A stretch of 64,000 bases of DNA from an uncultured Pseudohongiella sp. (GTDB lineage Bacteria; Pseudomonadota; Gammaproteobacteria; Pseudomonadales; Pseudohongiellaceae). Positions within the stretch are counted from its first letter, which is position 1; each line of letters opens with the position of its first letter. Position numbers and translations under genes: made by a program. Shown here piece by piece: positions 28,702 to 39,362 of the stretch. The notes under the pieces were generated by a model. It was not told where the DNA came from. It saw nothing but the letters and a program-made list of their open reading frames with translations, and did no database searches. The stretch covers positions 145,213-209,212 of the forward strand of contig CACBCS010000001.1 of assembly GCA_902537815.1 (NCBI GenBank), written 5' to 3'.

Positions 28702-29649
28702 ATGAGGCATCACGAAACGGTTCTGAAACAAGAAGCGCTCTTAGCTCTGAATGTTCGTCCGGAAGGGAGATATGTCGACGCCACCTTCGGTCGGGGAGGG
28801 CATGCCAGAGCAATATTGGACACCTTAGGTGTGGGGGGGAGTCTCCTGGTGCTGGACCGCGATCCTGAAGCGATCGCGGCCGCCCGGGGGCTCATGGCAC
28901 AAGACCCGCGGGTCAAAGCCATGAAGACACCATTTGGTGCATTGGAGAGCGCTTTGGCCGATGCTCGGTTGCAAGGCAAGGTGGACGGCATATTGTTCGA
29001 TCTTGGTGTGTCTTCGCCACAGCTGGACGAACCGGAGCGAGGATTCAGTTTCATGAGAGATGGTCCGCTCGATATGAGGATGGACAGCGATGCTAAAACC
29101 TCAGCAGCAGAGTGGCTTGCTGATGCCCCGGAACAACAGATCGCTGATGTGATCTATCAGCTTGGCGAAGAGCGCTATTCAAGAAGGATAGCCCGGGCAA
29201 TTGTGAAAGTAAGGACTGAAATGGCTATTACGCGAACCAGTCAGCTTGCAGATATTGTCAAACAGGCCCACCCCGCCTGGGAGAAGCACAAGCATCCCGC
29301 CACGCGCACGTTTCAGGCAATACGCATGCATATCAACAACGAATTGTCTGAACTGGACTCTGCGCTGGAAGCTGCTTTAAAGAGTCTAGCCACCGGAGGC
29401 CGGCTTGTGGTGATAAGTTTTCATTCGCTCGAAGACCGAATGGTCAAAAAGTTTATGGCCAGATCTGCTAAAGGAGACAGCTTTCCCCGCGGTGTGCCGG
29501 TTACGGCTGAACAGCTGAAGCCCTCCCTCAGGCTGATCGGCCGGCCAATTCGCCCGACTGCGGACGAAGTGCAGGTAAACAGCAGGGCTCGCAGTGCGGT
29601 GATGCGAACGGCGGAAAAGCTTGAAGTTGAAGCTGCGGTGGCGTTGTGA
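28702..29649 (+). CDS. rsmH: 16S rRNA (cytosine-1402-N4)-methyltransferase RsmH
   Basis: This 315-residue AdoMet-dependent enzyme methylates N4 of C1402 in the ribosomal P site. The cofactor-binding segment YVDATFGRGGHARAIL is at about 25-40, and IDFDLGVSSPQLD-like and FMRDGPLDMRMD segments identify the family, as does the late VISFHSLEDRMVKKFM. It starts 25 bp after mraZ and overlaps ftsL by 4 bp. The mraZ-rsmH pair is near-universal. Confidence 0.97.
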   Translation: MRHHETVLKQEALLALNVRPEGRYVDATFGRGGHARAILDTLGVGGSLLVLDRDPEAIAAARGLMAQDPRVKAMKTPFGALESALADARLQGKVDGILFDLGVSSPQLDEPERGFSFMRDGPLDMRMDSDAKTSAAEWLADAPEQQIADVIYQLGEERYSRRIARAIVKVRTEMAITRTSQLADIVKQAHPAWEKHKHPATRTFQAIRMHINNELSELDSALEAALKSLATGGRLVVISFHSLEDRMVKKFMARSAKGDSFPRGVPVTAEQLKPSLRLIGRPIRPTADEVQVNSRARSAVMRTAEKLEVEAAVAL

Positions 29650-30017
29650 GGGGGATGTCTGACAGAAAATTGAGGCGGTCGGGCGGTGAAAAGCCGGTGA
29701 TGCCGCATCCGGTTCTCGTTTGGCTTGGTCTTGTCTCAGGGTCTTCCGCGCTGTTGTATTTTCTTCTCATTACGCTGCTTGTCTCTGGTTTGATGGTTGT
29801 TAAAACTACCCATGAGAACCGCTTTGCTTTCAACGGGCTTCAAGTGTTACGCGAAGAAGCCAATCAGTTAGACGTGGAATGGGGGCAACTACTGCTTGAG
29901 CAAAGCACTTTCGGTTTGGACGGCAGAATAGAGCAGAAAGCAACGCATGAGCTGCAGATGCAGGTGCCACGGATCAGCGACATTGTTATGGTGAAACTGA
30001 ATGATCGACAGCCTTAA
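29646..30017 (+). CDS. ftsL: Cell division protein FtsL
   Basis: This protein of about 120 residues is bitopic. A short basic cytosolic part is followed by a transmembrane helix (about 24-50) and a periplasmic coiled coil (about 60-95, LQVLREEANQLDVEWGQLLLEQ). FtsL acts with FtsB and FtsQ to activate FtsWI. The GTG at 29646 overlaps the rsmH stop; an ATG at 29655 is an alternative. The gene overlaps ftsI by 17 bp. Primary sequence is poorly conserved in FtsL, so the call rests on topology, length and position. Confidence 0.93.
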   Translation: MRGMSDRKLRRSGGEKPVMPHPVLVWLGLVSGSSALLYFLLITLLVSGLMVVKTTHENRFAFNGLQVLREEANQLDVEWGQLLLEQSTFGLDGRIEQKATHELQMQVPRISDIVMVKLNDRQP

Positions 30018-31725
30018 ATCCATGGCAAAGCAGTGGCGGGTATTGCTGGTTCTGTTCGGTCTGTTCATGTGTGTCTTGGTCATCGCTTGGAAGTTAAGTG
30101 CTCTACACGTGCTGGAAAAAGACTTTCTGCAGGTAGAGGGTGATAAGCGGACAATTCGAAATATTCCCCTGGTTGCGCACCGAGGATTGATTACTGACCG
30201 TAATGGCGAGCCGCTTGCAGTTAGCACTCCGGTTCAGTCGATCTGGGTTGATCCGAGCGAATTGGTTCATGCTCCGGAAGTCGTTGGCGCATTGGCGACT
30301 GCGCTCGAGCTGAATCCAGATGTGCTGACCAATTCAATTGCGAACCATGCTTCCAGCAAGTTCCTTTACGTGAAAAGGAGACTGGCGCCGGCTGATGCGA
30401 AAAAAGTGCTTGATCTGAATCTGAATCATGTCGGCGCACAGCAGGAATATCAAAGATTTTACCCCCAGGGCGAGGTTACATCGCATGTAATCGGCTTCAG
30501 TAACATAGACGATGTTGGACAAGAAGGCCTGGAATTGACGTACAACGACTGGCTAAGTGGTACGCCGGGTAAACGTCAGATTATTCAAGACCGCCGCGGT
30601 CACATCATTGAAGAACGGCAGACAATTCAGCCTGCCGAGCCGGGACAGAATCTGTCGCTGTCAATTGACTTTCAATTGCAGAATCTTGCGTATCGGTCGC
30701 TGAAGGCGGAGTTCATTACCCGTCGCGCCAAGGCGGCTTCTGCGGTCGTTCTTGATGTAGATACCGGAGAGGTTCTGGCGATGGTCAATCAGCCATCCTA
30801 CAACCCTCATAACAAAGCGGACATGACAGATTTTAGTGTTCTGCGTAACCGGGCTGTCACAGATGTTTTTGAGCCTGGCTCGACTGTTAAGCCTTTTACG
30901 ATTGTGGCCGCGTTGGAGTCTGCCTTGTTTGAGCCGGATACCGTCATTGAGACAAGCCCAGGCTGGATGATGGTTGGTCCAAATGAAGTCAGAGATATTT
31001 TCAACTACGGCACACTGAATTTGTCTTCCGTGATCACCAAATCCAGCAACATCGGCACCAGTAAAATCGCCTTTGAAATCGGTGCGGAACCGATTAGAGA
31101 CGTGTTACAAAGAGTAGGGTTCGGCGAAGTGCCTGGGACAAGCTTTCCAGGAGAACGCGGAGGGGTATTGCCCAACCCTCGCCGCTGGAGCCGCATTGAA
31201 ACGGCGACCCTGTCTTACGGTTATGGTTTGTCTGCCTCGGCACTGCAGTTGGCCAGTGCATACTCCGTAATTGCGGATGGTGGTATCCGCAAGCCCGTTT
31301 CCTTGCTGCGGTTCTCAGAAGACGAGCTAACGCAACTCCCCCGGTCGCAAGTCATCAGCCCGACGATCGCCGCTGAGGTCAAAGCGATGCTTGAGACTGT
31401 GGTTGATTCGAGTCGAGGGGGGTCTGCGATTGAGGCCAACATTCCATTTTACGAAGTGGCCGGCAAGACCGGTACAGCCCATGTGGTCGGTGATTACGGA
31501 TACGAAGACAACCTGCACAATTCGTTTTTTGTGGGTCTGGTCCCTGCTTCAGACCCCAAGATCGTTGTTGTCGTGGTGATCAATGAACCGAGAGGTGATG
31601 AGCATTACGGTGGACAGGTTGCTGCGCCGGTATTTTCGCAAATTGCCGCTGGTGCCATGCGAATCTTAAATATTTCGCCAGACGAGATACCCACGCAAAA
31701 TCTTTTGAGCAGCAGTGTCCAATGA
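30001..31725 (+). CDS. ftsI: Septal peptidoglycan transpeptidase FtsI (PBP3)
   Basis: This 574-residue class B penicillin-binding protein crosslinks septal wall. It has an N-terminal transmembrane helix (about 14-30), a pedestal domain (about 55-220), and a transpeptidase domain with all three active-site motifs: SxxK at Ser294-Lys297 (GSTVKPF), SxN at 348-350 (SSN) and KTGT at 489-492. The serine at 294 is the beta-lactam target. It overlaps ftsL and murE, which implies coupled translation. Confidence 0.98.
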   Translation: MIDSLKSMAKQWRVLLVLFGLFMCVLVIAWKLSALHVLEKDFLQVEGDKRTIRNIPLVAHRGLITDRNGEPLAVSTPVQSIWVDPSELVHAPEVVGALATALELNPDVLTNSIANHASSKFLYVKRRLAPADAKKVLDLNLNHVGAQQEYQRFYPQGEVTSHVIGFSNIDDVGQEGLELTYNDWLSGTPGKRQIIQDRRGHIIEERQTIQPAEPGQNLSLSIDFQLQNLAYRSLKAEFITRRAKAASAVVLDVDTGEVLAMVNQPSYNPHNKADMTDFSVLRNRAVTDVFEPGSTVKPFTIVAALESALFEPDTVIETSPGWMMVGPNEVRDIFNYGTLNLSSVITKSSNIGTSKIAFEIGAEPIRDVLQRVGFGEVPGTSFPGERGGVLPNPRRWSRIETATLSYGYGLSASALQLASAYSVIADGGIRKPVSLLRFSEDELTQLPRSQVISPTIAAEVKAMLETVVDSSRGGSAIEANIPFYEVAGKTGTAHVVGDYGYEDNLHNSFFVGLVPASDPKIVVVVVINEPRGDEHYGGQVAAPVFSQIAAGAMRILNISPDEIPTQNLLSSSVQ

Positions 31726-33275
31726 CTTCTAGTACAGCTCAGACAATCAGCATGTCTGCTTCATTACAGGACCTTATTTCTGGGCTTGTTGAAGTGGAAG
31801 TTAATGCGCTGCCTGAATTGGCGGTGCCGGTAACGGGTATTCAGATCGACAGCAGGAAATTGGTTTCGGGTGATTTATTTATCGCCTACTTCGGTCGCAA
31901 TCACGACGCCCGGGACTACATCAGCGCCGCCCTTGACCACGACGTTTCCGCCATTCTGGCTGAGTCCGGAGGGGAATGGCAGGGCATCCGGATTCTCCGG
32001 GGTAAACCGGTTATTGCGGTAGACAATCTGACCGCAAAAATCAGTGAAATCGCAGCTCGATTTTATGGCAGGCCCAGTGAGACGCTCAGTATTTTTGGCA
32101 TCACAGGAACCAACGGCAAAACCAGTTGCTCACAATTTATAGCGCAAATTTTGCGTGCTGTCGGTCAGAAGTGTGGTGTTTTGGGTACGCTGGGTTACGG
32201 TCCATTCGACAACCTGTTAGCAACCGAGTTGACGACGCCTGATGCGGCATTCACGCAAATGGCTCTGGCGGAAATGAGTCAGATTGGCCTAGATCCTGTG
32301 GCCATGGAGGTGTCGTCAGTTGGGTTACATCAAAAACGGGTGGCAGCGGTCAATTTCAAGACAGCAATTTTTACCAATCTTTCCCGTGACCATCTTGATT
32401 ATCATGAGTCTATGGAGAGCTATGCAGAAAATAAAAGGCGGCTCTTCACGATGCCCGGTTTGTGCAACGCCGTTATTAATCTGGATGATCAGTACGCACT
32501 TTCATTCATCGATGCGGTTTCGGATAGCGTTCAGGTTTGGACCTACAGTGCATGTAACGCATCTGCTTCCGTTTACGCCAAGCAGGTCACTCTAGATAGG
32601 AACGGCTTCTCTGCCGGCCTGGTGACTCCGTTTGGGGAAGCGAGGTTAGAGGCTGAACTTCTTGGTCACTTCAATTTCAGTAATGTTCTGGCGGTTGTTA
32701 CTGCCTTGATCGCCTATCTGGGGATCGACACTCGGGTGTCATTACAGACATTGTGTGACCAGGTGGCTCGTTTGAAGCCGGTTTCGGGGCGTATGGAAAT
32801 CGTGGGTAACTCTGATATCACCACCGTTGTCGATTACGCCCACACTCCGGATGGACTTTGCAGTGCGTTAAGCGCCTTGCGAGATCATTTTGACGGCACA
32901 ATCTGGTGTGTTTTCGGATGTGGAGGCAACCGGGATAAAGGCAAGCGCCCGATGATGGGTGAAATCGCGGAACAATATGCAGATCACATCATTCTGACGG
33001 ACGATAACCCCCGCAATGAAGCGGGCGAAGAAATCACGCAGCACATTCTCAGCGGAATGTCAGAGCCGGCTGAATGCCTGGTCATCCGTGATCGCGCGTC
33101 AGCCATCGAAGCAGCGGTCAGCCAGGCGGCGCCCGGCGATGTGGTATTGGTTGCAGGTAAAGGACATGAGACCTATCAGGAAAGTCATGGAGTCCGCTCT
33201 CTCTTCAGCGACAAAAATCAGCTGCGCATCGCTCTGCAGGCGCGAATCGGGACTGCCGGAGGCGAAACGCTTTGA
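31722..33275 (+). CDS. murE: UDP-MurNAc-tripeptide synthetase MurE
   Basis: This 517-residue Mur ligase adds the third residue to the UDP-MurNAc stem peptide. The P-loop is GTNGKT at 129-134, and the specificity motif DNPR occurs in ILTDDNPRNEAG. DNPR indicates that meso-diaminopimelate is the substrate, as in other Gram-negatives. The ATG overlaps the ftsI stop (ATGA) and the stop overlaps the murF start. It is slightly longer than E. coli MurE because of about 12 extra N-terminal residues; a second in-frame ATG occurs at codon 11. Confidence 0.97.
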   Translation: MTSSTAQTISMSASLQDLISGLVEVEVNALPELAVPVTGIQIDSRKLVSGDLFIAYFGRNHDARDYISAALDHDVSAILAESGGEWQGIRILRGKPVIAVDNLTAKISEIAARFYGRPSETLSIFGITGTNGKTSCSQFIAQILRAVGQKCGVLGTLGYGPFDNLLATELTTPDAAFTQMALAEMSQIGLDPVAMEVSSVGLHQKRVAAVNFKTAIFTNLSRDHLDYHESMESYAENKRRLFTMPGLCNAVINLDDQYALSFIDAVSDSVQVWTYSACNASASVYAKQVTLDRNGFSAGLVTPFGEARLEAELLGHFNFSNVLAVVTALIAYLGIDTRVSLQTLCDQVARLKPVSGRMEIVGNSDITTVVDYAHTPDGLCSALSALRDHFDGTIWCVFGCGGNRDKGKRPMMGEIAEQYADHIILTDDNPRNEAGEEITQHILSGMSEPAECLVIRDRASAIEAAVSQAAPGDVVLVAGKGHETYQESHGVRSLFSDKNQLRIALQARIGTAGGETL

Positions 33276-34636
33276 TTGGAGGGATGTCGTTCAGCGCGCT
33301 GGCAGAGACTCTGCCGGCCCGCCATTTGGGTGGCGAAAATTTTTTCTCGGAGTTGTCTACGGACTCGAGAAACCTGTCTAGTGGTTCGGCTTTTCTTGCG
33401 CTGAAAGGAGAAAGATTCGACGGTCACGACCATGTCGAGTCGGCTATGAAGGCAGGGGCTAGTGGTGCGATTGTCGCGCATTCTTCGGGTGCTGATGTGC
33501 CCCAATTAATTGTGGATAACACGCATCATGCATTGAGAGATATAGCCCGGCTGAATCGCGACAGAAGCACTGCCAAAGTAGTCGCCCTGACAGGGAGTCA
33601 GGCCAAAACAACCATCAAAGAACTGATTGCTGGCATTCTTTCTGAAGCGGCGCCGACGCTGCGGACTGAAGCCAATTTGAACAACACCATCGGCGTGCCG
33701 TTGACTCTGTTGAGGCTGCAGGAAAAGCATCGTTACGCCGTCATTGAAATGGGTGCCGATCGCCAGGGAGAAATTGATTTTAGCGCGCAGGCGGCCTGCC
33801 CTGATATCGCTTTGATCACCATGGCGAGCGCAGCGCATGTTGAGGGCTTTGGCAGTTTGGCCGGCATCGTTAAGGGAAAGGGTGAAATCCTGGATCATCT
33901 CAAGCCCGGGGGTATTGCGGTACTGAATCAGGATGATCCTCACGTACAGGCCTGGATCGATCGGGTGAGAGGGTGTCGGACAGTCCAGTTCTCAGTGCAG
34001 CAAGACGCCCGCGCCGAATACCGCGCAGGTGAGATCGAAAGTCTTGCTGACGGCCGTGTCAGCTTTAGCCTTGTAACCCCGGCCGGAGCGCTTGACATAT
34101 CGATGAAGCTACTGGGACGACACAACGTTATGAATGCAGTCGCCTCAGCGGCGGTGGCGCTTGAAGCGGGCGCGGGCCTTGATCATGTTAAGCGAGGGCT
34201 GGAATCGGCGCAGCCGGTTCAAGGCCGACTCTGTGCTCTGGACGGCCTCGGAGGTGCTTTGGTTCTGGATGATTCTTATAACGCCAGTCCGAATTCATTT
34301 CGTGCCGCGATTGAGGTGCTGGCAAGCTTTTCGGGCAGGCAGATTCTGATTGCCGGTGATATGAAAGAGCTCGGCAGCGAATCGAGGCGGGCTCATCAAT
34401 CAGTTGGAGAGATGGCGAAACGGGCAGGGGTCGGTTCGCTATGGGCGGTTGGTGACTACGCAAGTCTGATCGTGGAAACCTTTGGTGAAGGCGGAGTCGT
34501 GTTCGAAGACCAGCAGTCGTTGGTTGAATACGCCTCAAAGCAGCTGGACGCCGATTCGGTAGTGTTGGTCAAAGGATCACGCGGATCCAGAATGGAATGC
34601 GTGGTGAACGACTTGCGCAGAGGAGAGGAAGCCTAA
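33272..34636 (+). CDS. murF: UDP-MurNAc-tripeptide-D-Ala-D-Ala ligase MurF, with altered P-loop
   Basis: This 454-residue ligase adds D-Ala-D-Ala to complete the stem pentapeptide. The fold and other motifs ([35 protein letters not shown]) are those of an intact MurF. The P-loop, however, reads GSQAKT at residues 108-113 (33593-33610), where the family has GSxGKT: the glycine before the catalytic lysine is alanine. MurE, MurD and MurC in this window all have the normal glycine. The start may be the TTG at 33272 (GGAGG 8 bp upstream, overlapping the murE stop) or the ATG at 33284. Confidence 0.96.
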   Translation: MIGGMSFSALAETLPARHLGGENFFSELSTDSRNLSSGSAFLALKGERFDGHDHVESAMKAGASGAIVAHSSGADVPQLIVDNTHHALRDIARLNRDRSTAKVVALTGSQAKTTIKELIAGILSEAAPTLRTEANLNNTIGVPLTLLRLQEKHRYAVIEMGADRQGEIDFSAQAACPDIALITMASAAHVEGFGSLAGIVKGKGEILDHLKPGGIAVLNQDDPHVQAWIDRVRGCRTVQFSVQQDARAEYRAGEIESLADGRVSFSLVTPAGALDISMKLLGRHNVMNAVASAAVALEAGAGLDHVKRGLESAQPVQGRLCALDGLGGALVLDDSYNASPNSFRAAIEVLASFSGRQILIAGDMKELGSESRRAHQSVGEMAKRAGVGSLWAVGDYASLIVETFGEGGVVFEDQQSLVEYASKQLDADSVVLVKGSRGSRMECVVNDLRRGEEA

Positions 34637-35718
34637 TGCTGGTTTGGTTGTCAGATTTTCTGATGCAGTTCGATAGTAACTTTGCGGTACTTCAGTACAT
34701 CACCGTGCGCGGAATCTTCAGCGTATTGACAGCGCTTGGGGTGTCCCTGCTGATTGGTCCGACGATGATTCGGCGGCTGAATTATCATCAAATTGGTCAG
34801 GTGGTCAGAGACGACGGCCCTGAGACGCATTTTAGCAAAGCGGGAACGCCAACCATGGGAGGTGCTCTGATACTGGTGAGTATCGCGATGAGCACGCTCT
34901 TGTGGTCTGACCTCAGCAATCACTATGTCTGGGTGGTCTTGCTCGTGACTCTCTCGGTCGGGGGGGTTGGTTGGGTTGACGATTATCGGAAGGTTTTCGA
35001 GAAAAATACCGCGGGTTTGGCTCCGAGGTGGAAGCTGTTCTGGCAATTCCTGGTGGCAATCACGGCTTCGCTGATTCTTTACTACACGGCCCTCGGTTCC
35101 GTTGAGACTGCCTACATCGTGCCATTCTTTAAGGAAGTCGCTGTCGATACCGGCTTCTTCTATGTCGTGATCAGTTCACTGATGATTGTGTTTTTCAGTA
35201 ATGCAGTAAACCTGACTGATGGTTTAGACGGGCTCGCCATATTGCCAACCGTGATGGTTGGAGGTGCGCTGGGGGTTATTGCTTATCTGGCAGGTCACAG
35301 TGAATTCTCTGCCTATCTGAATATCCCTAACGTCCTGGGTTCAGGAGAGATAGTGATTTTCGCAGGGGCCCTCGTTGGTGCGGGCATGGGTTTTCTCTGG
35401 TTCAACACCTATCCGGCCCAGATTTTTATGGGTGATGTTGGCGCCCTGGCGCTCGGTGCAGCGCTCGGTGTGATGGCGGTGATCGCGAGGCATGAAATTA
35501 TTTTATTCATCATGGGTGGCGTTTTTGTGGTCGAAGCCTTTTCGGTCATCATTCAGGTCGCTTCTTTCAAATTGACCGGTCGGCGTGTATTTCGGATGGC
35601 GCCTTTGCATCATCATTTTGAATTAAAAGGCTGGCCCGAGCCGAGAGTCATTGTGCGCTTCTGGATTATTACCGTGATGCTGGTGCTGTTTGGCCTTGCG
35701 ACTCTCAAACTTCGATAA
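34636..35718 (+). CDS. mraY: Phospho-MurNAc-pentapeptide transferase MraY
   Basis: This 360-residue integral membrane enzyme makes lipid I from UDP-MurNAc-pentapeptide and undecaprenyl phosphate. Ten hydrophobic helices are visible. The catalytic aspartate clusters are in WVDDYRK and [10 protein letters not shown], and the loop [12 protein letters not shown] is the HHH motif of the active site. The ATG at 34636 follows AGGAGAGGAAG and overlaps the murF stop (TAATG); longer upstream frames are not needed. Confidence 0.97.
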   Translation: MLVWLSDFLMQFDSNFAVLQYITVRGIFSVLTALGVSLLIGPTMIRRLNYHQIGQVVRDDGPETHFSKAGTPTMGGALILVSIAMSTLLWSDLSNHYVWVVLLVTLSVGGVGWVDDYRKVFEKNTAGLAPRWKLFWQFLVAITASLILYYTALGSVETAYIVPFFKEVAVDTGFFYVVISSLMIVFFSNAVNLTDGLDGLAILPTVMVGGALGVIAYLAGHSEFSAYLNIPNVLGSGEIVIFAGALVGAGMGFLWFNTYPAQIFMGDVGALALGAALGVMAVIARHEIILFIMGGVFVVEAFSVIIQVASFKLTGRRVFRMAPLHHHFELKGWPEPRVIVRFWIITVMLVLFGLATLKLR

Positions 35719-35734
35719 AAATGACAGGTTTATC

Positions 35735-37090
35735 ATGAGCGCTGACGCTGCTAAAACATTGATTATCGGGCTTGGGACAACCGGATTGTCCTGTGCCCGT
35801 TATCTTGCGGCGCGGAATGAGGCTTTCTTTGTCGCAGACAGTAGATTAGAGCCTCCGAATCTTGATGATTTTCAATCCCAGTTTCCGCATGTCGACATTC
35901 AGCTGGGAGGGTTTCAGGAAAGCGCATTTCTTTCTGCCTCTCGCATAATTGTTAGCCCCGGTGTCAGTTTAAAAACGCCGGAATTGATCAAGGCCAGAGC
36001 GGCGGGCATTCCAATCTCTGGTGATATTGATCTCTTTTCTCGGGAAGTGACATCACCGGTAGTGGCAGTAACCGGCTCCAATGGAAAAAGTACCGTAGTA
36101 GAAATGCTCGCTGCAATCCTGGACGCCGCCGGAAAGAAGTACGGACTCGGTGGCAATCTTGACAGCGCTAGCGCGAAACCTGCTTTGGATTTGCTGCTGG
36201 AGCAGCCGAAAGATCTCTATGTGCTTGAGCTGTCGAGTTTTCAGCTGGAGACCACTGAAGCTCTGAATGCTGAAGTGGCGGTGCTGCTTAATGTCAGCAT
36301 GGATCATATGGATCGCTATGACGACATGGATGAATATCTTGTCGCAAAGCAGCGCATATTTCGCGGCTGTAAAAAGGTGGTGATCAATCGGAGCGAGCCT
36401 TCCAGTGCTCCGCAGAATCTGGACGCGCTGCCAAGCATCGATTTCGGATTTGATCGTCCCAGTGTTAACGGTCTGGGTTTGCTTCAAGAAGGGGAAGATC
36501 AATATCTCGCTTTTCAGTTTGAAAAGATAGTTTCGGTATCAGAGCTTAAAATTTTTGGCCAGCACAATATTGCCAACTGTCTGGCAGCCATCGGCTTGGC
36601 CTTATCAGTCGGAATTGAAATCAAGGCCATTCGAAAGGCGTTGCTCGGCTTCTCCGGTCTGCCTCACCGCTGTGAATGGGTGGCGAACATTGCCGGCGTT
36701 GAGTTTTTCAATGACTCTAAAGGTACCAACGTTGGAGCAACCGTTGCCGCGGTGGAGGGTCTCGGTAAGCATATTGGCGGGCACATAATTCTGATCGCCG
36801 GTGGTGTGAGCAAAGGCGCAGACTTCAGTGATCTGGTGCCGGTGGTCAACCGATGGAGCAAAAAAGTCATACTGATTGGCAAAGACGCCAAAGAACTTGC
36901 CCTGGCTTTGAACCCAGAAACGCAGGCAGTGTTTGCAAAGGATATGCATGATGCTGTCACCGTCGCGCTTTCTCATGCTGCGCCGGGCGACGCTGTTTTA
37001 CTGTCACCAGCTTGTGCAAGTTTTGATATGTACGCGAATTATCGGGAGCGTGGCCTGAGCTTTATTCAGTCGGTGGAGCTATTGCAATGA
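35735..37090 (+). CDS. murD: UDP-MurNAc-L-alanine-D-glutamate ligase MurD
   Basis: This 451-residue ligase adds D-glutamate to UDP-MurNAc-L-Ala. The ATG at 35735 begins MSADAAKTLIIGLGTTGLS, the nucleotide-sugar-binding Rossmann start, and has an AGG upstream. The P-loop is normal, GSNGKST at 114-120, and FFNDSKGTNVGATVAAVEG is the conserved central-domain motif. The frame remains open upstream into the end of mraY, but those 15 codons match nothing in the family. It overlaps ftsW by 4 bp. Confidence 0.97.
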   Translation: MSADAAKTLIIGLGTTGLSCARYLAARNEAFFVADSRLEPPNLDDFQSQFPHVDIQLGGFQESAFLSASRIIVSPGVSLKTPELIKARAAGIPISGDIDLFSREVTSPVVAVTGSNGKSTVVEMLAAILDAAGKKYGLGGNLDSASAKPALDLLLEQPKDLYVLELSSFQLETTEALNAEVAVLLNVSMDHMDRYDDMDEYLVAKQRIFRGCKKVVINRSEPSSAPQNLDALPSIDFGFDRPSVNGLGLLQEGEDQYLAFQFEKIVSVSELKIFGQHNIANCLAAIGLALSVGIEIKAIRKALLGFSGLPHRCEWVANIAGVEFFNDSKGTNVGATVAAVEGLGKHIGGHIILIAGGVSKGADFSDLVPVVNRWSKKVILIGKDAKELALALNPETQAVFAKDMHDAVTVALSHAAPGDAVLLSPACASFDMYANYRERGLSFIQSVELLQ

Positions 37091-38271
37091 AAATGACTTC
37101 GGTAGCCCATCGCATCCCGGCATCTAAACAAGCATTCCCTAGAATAAACGGCTTGCTCCTTACCGTGAGTTTCCTGCTGACTCTCGGTTTGCTTATGATG
37201 ACGTCTGCATCAGTGGAAATAGCCAGCAGCCGCTACGGTGATCCATTCTTTCACCTCAAGCGGCAGAGTGTGTTTGCGGTGCTGGGTTGTATTGCGATGC
37301 TGACAACCCTTCATCTGCCCATGAGATTCTGGCGCAGTATCAGTGCCTATCTGCTGTTGCTTTCTTTCGCTCTGCTGACGCTGGTTTTGATTCCTGGCGT
37401 TGGCAGAGTCGTTAATGGCAGTGCTCGATGGATTGATCTGGGCTTCTTCAATCTCCAGCCTTCCGAACTGGCTAAGGTATTTATTGTTATTTATGTGGCG
37501 GCCTATCTGGAGCGGCATGCGGATGAAGTGCGCGGGGCATTTGTTGGTTTTGTGAAACCTCTTCTGGTGGTGGCCGGCGCCGTGGTCCTGCTGCATTTCG
37601 AACCGGATCATGGGGCGATGGTCATCTTGCTGGCAACTGTCTTTTGTCTGATCTTTCTGGCAGGTGCCAAGATCTCGCGATTTTTTCCCTTGCTTCTGCT
37701 CTGCGTGGGTGGCGTGACCTACATCGCAGTAATGAAACCCTATGTGCTCGAAAGATTTACTTCTTACTGGAATCCATGGGCAGCGGAAAATGTGTTCAAC
37801 GGCGGCTATCAGCTGACTCAGGCGCTGATCGCATTTGGGAGAGGCGAGTGGTTTGGCGTCGGACTCGGTAATAGCATCCAAAAACTGTATTTTCTGCCTG
37901 AAGCACACAATGATTTTGTGCTGGCAATCATTGGAGAGGAGTTGGGCCTGTTAGGTGTAGGTTTCGTGATTTTCTTGTTTGTGTGTCTCGTCTACACGGG
38001 CTTCAGCATTGGCAGGCAGGCGCTCAGTCAAGGGGAATTGTTTTCGGCTTATGTTGCGTTTGGAGTGTCGCTGCTATTTTCCGGCCAGGCCCTGATCAAT
38101 ATTGGAGTGAATATTGGGTTGTTGCCAACGAAAGGCTTAACACTGCCTTTTCTGAGCTATGGGGGCGCGAGTCTCATTGTTTGCTTTTATATGGCCGCCA
38201 TTTTGCTCCGAATACAATATGAGAATGACAATTCATCGTCTCTTGAGCAGCAGGGTTCCGGTGAATGGTAA
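37087..38271 (+). CDS. ftsW: Septal peptidoglycan glycosyltransferase FtsW
   Basis: This 394-residue SEDS-family polymerase works with FtsI to make septal glycan. Ten transmembrane helices are visible after a short cytosolic tail. Diagnostic stretches are RWIDLGFFNLQPSELAK, the catalytic-aspartate loop region near LEAHNDFVLAIIGEELGL-type sequence (here PEAHNDFVLAIIGEE), and GLTLPFLSYGGASL at the end. It overlaps murD and murG by a few bases, as in most dcw clusters. Confidence 0.97.
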   Translation: MKMTSVAHRIPASKQAFPRINGLLLTVSFLLTLGLLMMTSASVEIASSRYGDPFFHLKRQSVFAVLGCIAMLTTLHLPMRFWRSISAYLLLLSFALLTLVLIPGVGRVVNGSARWIDLGFFNLQPSELAKVFIVIYVAAYLERHADEVRGAFVGFVKPLLVVAGAVVLLHFEPDHGAMVILLATVFCLIFLAGAKISRFFPLLLLCVGGVTYIAVMKPYVLERFTSYWNPWAAENVFNGGYQLTQALIAFGRGEWFGVGLGNSIQKLYFLPEAHNDFVLAIIGEELGLLGVGFVIFLFVCLVYTGFSIGRQALSQGELFSAYVAFGVSLLFSGQALINIGVNIGLLPTKGLTLPFLSYGGASLIVCFYMAAILLRIQYENDNSSSLEQQGSGEW

Positions 38272-39362
38272 ATTCCCCAATTACAGTGCTGATAATGGCG
38301 GCGGGTACCGGCGGACATATCTTTCCTGCACTGTCTGTCGCCAGAGAATTGCAAATGCTGGGCGCCAAAGTTGAATGGCTGGGCACGCCTTCAGGGCTTG
38401 AGCATGAACTGCTCGCGAATACGGAAATACCCCTTCATACAGTCCCGGTGCAGGGTCTGCGAGGTAAAGGATTCATGCGCCTGCTGTTCGCGCCGTTCAT
38501 GCTGGTACGAGCATTCTGGGAGTCCTTGCAGGTGCTGCGAAGAGTCCGGCCAGACAGCGTCCTGGGAATGGGGGGATTTGTGGCCGGGCCGGCAGGGTTG
38601 GCGGCAAAGACAATGGGACTGCCGCTTCTGATTCATGAGCAGAACGCTGTTGTGGGTTTGACCAACAAACTGCTGTTTCCCTTTTCAATTCGAGCCATGG
38701 AGGCATTTCCCTCGACTTTTCCTGCCGCTTCAAAAGTGAGCTATACCGGCAATCCAGTGCGCAGAGAAATCCGCGAATTGCGCAATGCGGATTCCCTGAC
38801 GATCGCCACTGACCATTCACTGAAGCTACTTGTGTTAGGTGGAAGCCTTGGTGCTGAGGCACTGAACAGCATTCTGCCGGAATTGATTGCGTCTGCCCCT
38901 GCAGGGAGCGTAAAAACTCTCCACCAAACTGGACGCCGGCAATTTGCCCGGACTCTGCAGCGCTATGAGGAACTGGGGCACGATACGGAGGAGGCACACC
39001 GGGTGGTAGCATTTATCGATCGGATGGGCGAGGCCTATCAATGGGCCGACATTGTCCTGTGCCGCTCCGGAGCCAGCACGGTTTGCGAGCTTGCGGTTGC
39101 TGCCAAGCCGGCTATTTTCGTGCCTTACCCTTTTCATAAAGACCATCAGCAACTACGGAATGCCAACTGGTTGCGCGCCGCTGGTGCGGCCGAGGTGATT
39201 GAGCAGCACGAGCTTGATGTCGACCGGCTGAGACAGGTGCTTGCTGCACTTATGAGCGATCTGGAGCGATTAAAAGAGATGGGGCTGAGCGCGAGCAAAG
39301 TGGCGATATGCGACGCTCACACCCGTATTGCCGGTCTCTGTCTGGAGGTAGCTCATGGTTAG
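38265..39362 (+). CDS. murG: UDP-GlcNAc--lipid I N-acetylglucosamine transferase MurG
   Basis: This 365-residue peripheral membrane GT-B enzyme converts lipid I to lipid II. The N-terminal glycine loop GTGGH is at 14-18 ([13 protein letters not shown]) and the donor-binding part has [13 protein letters not shown] and [22 protein letters not shown]-type segments. Length is normal. It overlaps the ftsW stop by 7 bp and the murC start by 8 bp. Confidence 0.97.
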   Translation: MVNSPITVLIMAAGTGGHIFPALSVARELQMLGAKVEWLGTPSGLEHELLANTEIPLHTVPVQGLRGKGFMRLLFAPFMLVRAFWESLQVLRRVRPDSVLGMGGFVAGPAGLAAKTMGLPLLIHEQNAVVGLTNKLLFPFSIRAMEAFPSTFPAASKVSYTGNPVRREIRELRNADSLTIATDHSLKLLVLGGSLGAEALNSILPELIASAPAGSVKTLHQTGRRQFARTLQRYEELGHDTEEAHRVVAFIDRMGEAYQWADIVLCRSGASTVCELAVAAKPAIFVPYPFHKDHQQLRNANWLRAAGAAEVIEQHELDVDRLRQVLAALMSDLERLKEMGLSASKVAICDAHTRIAGLCLEVAHG

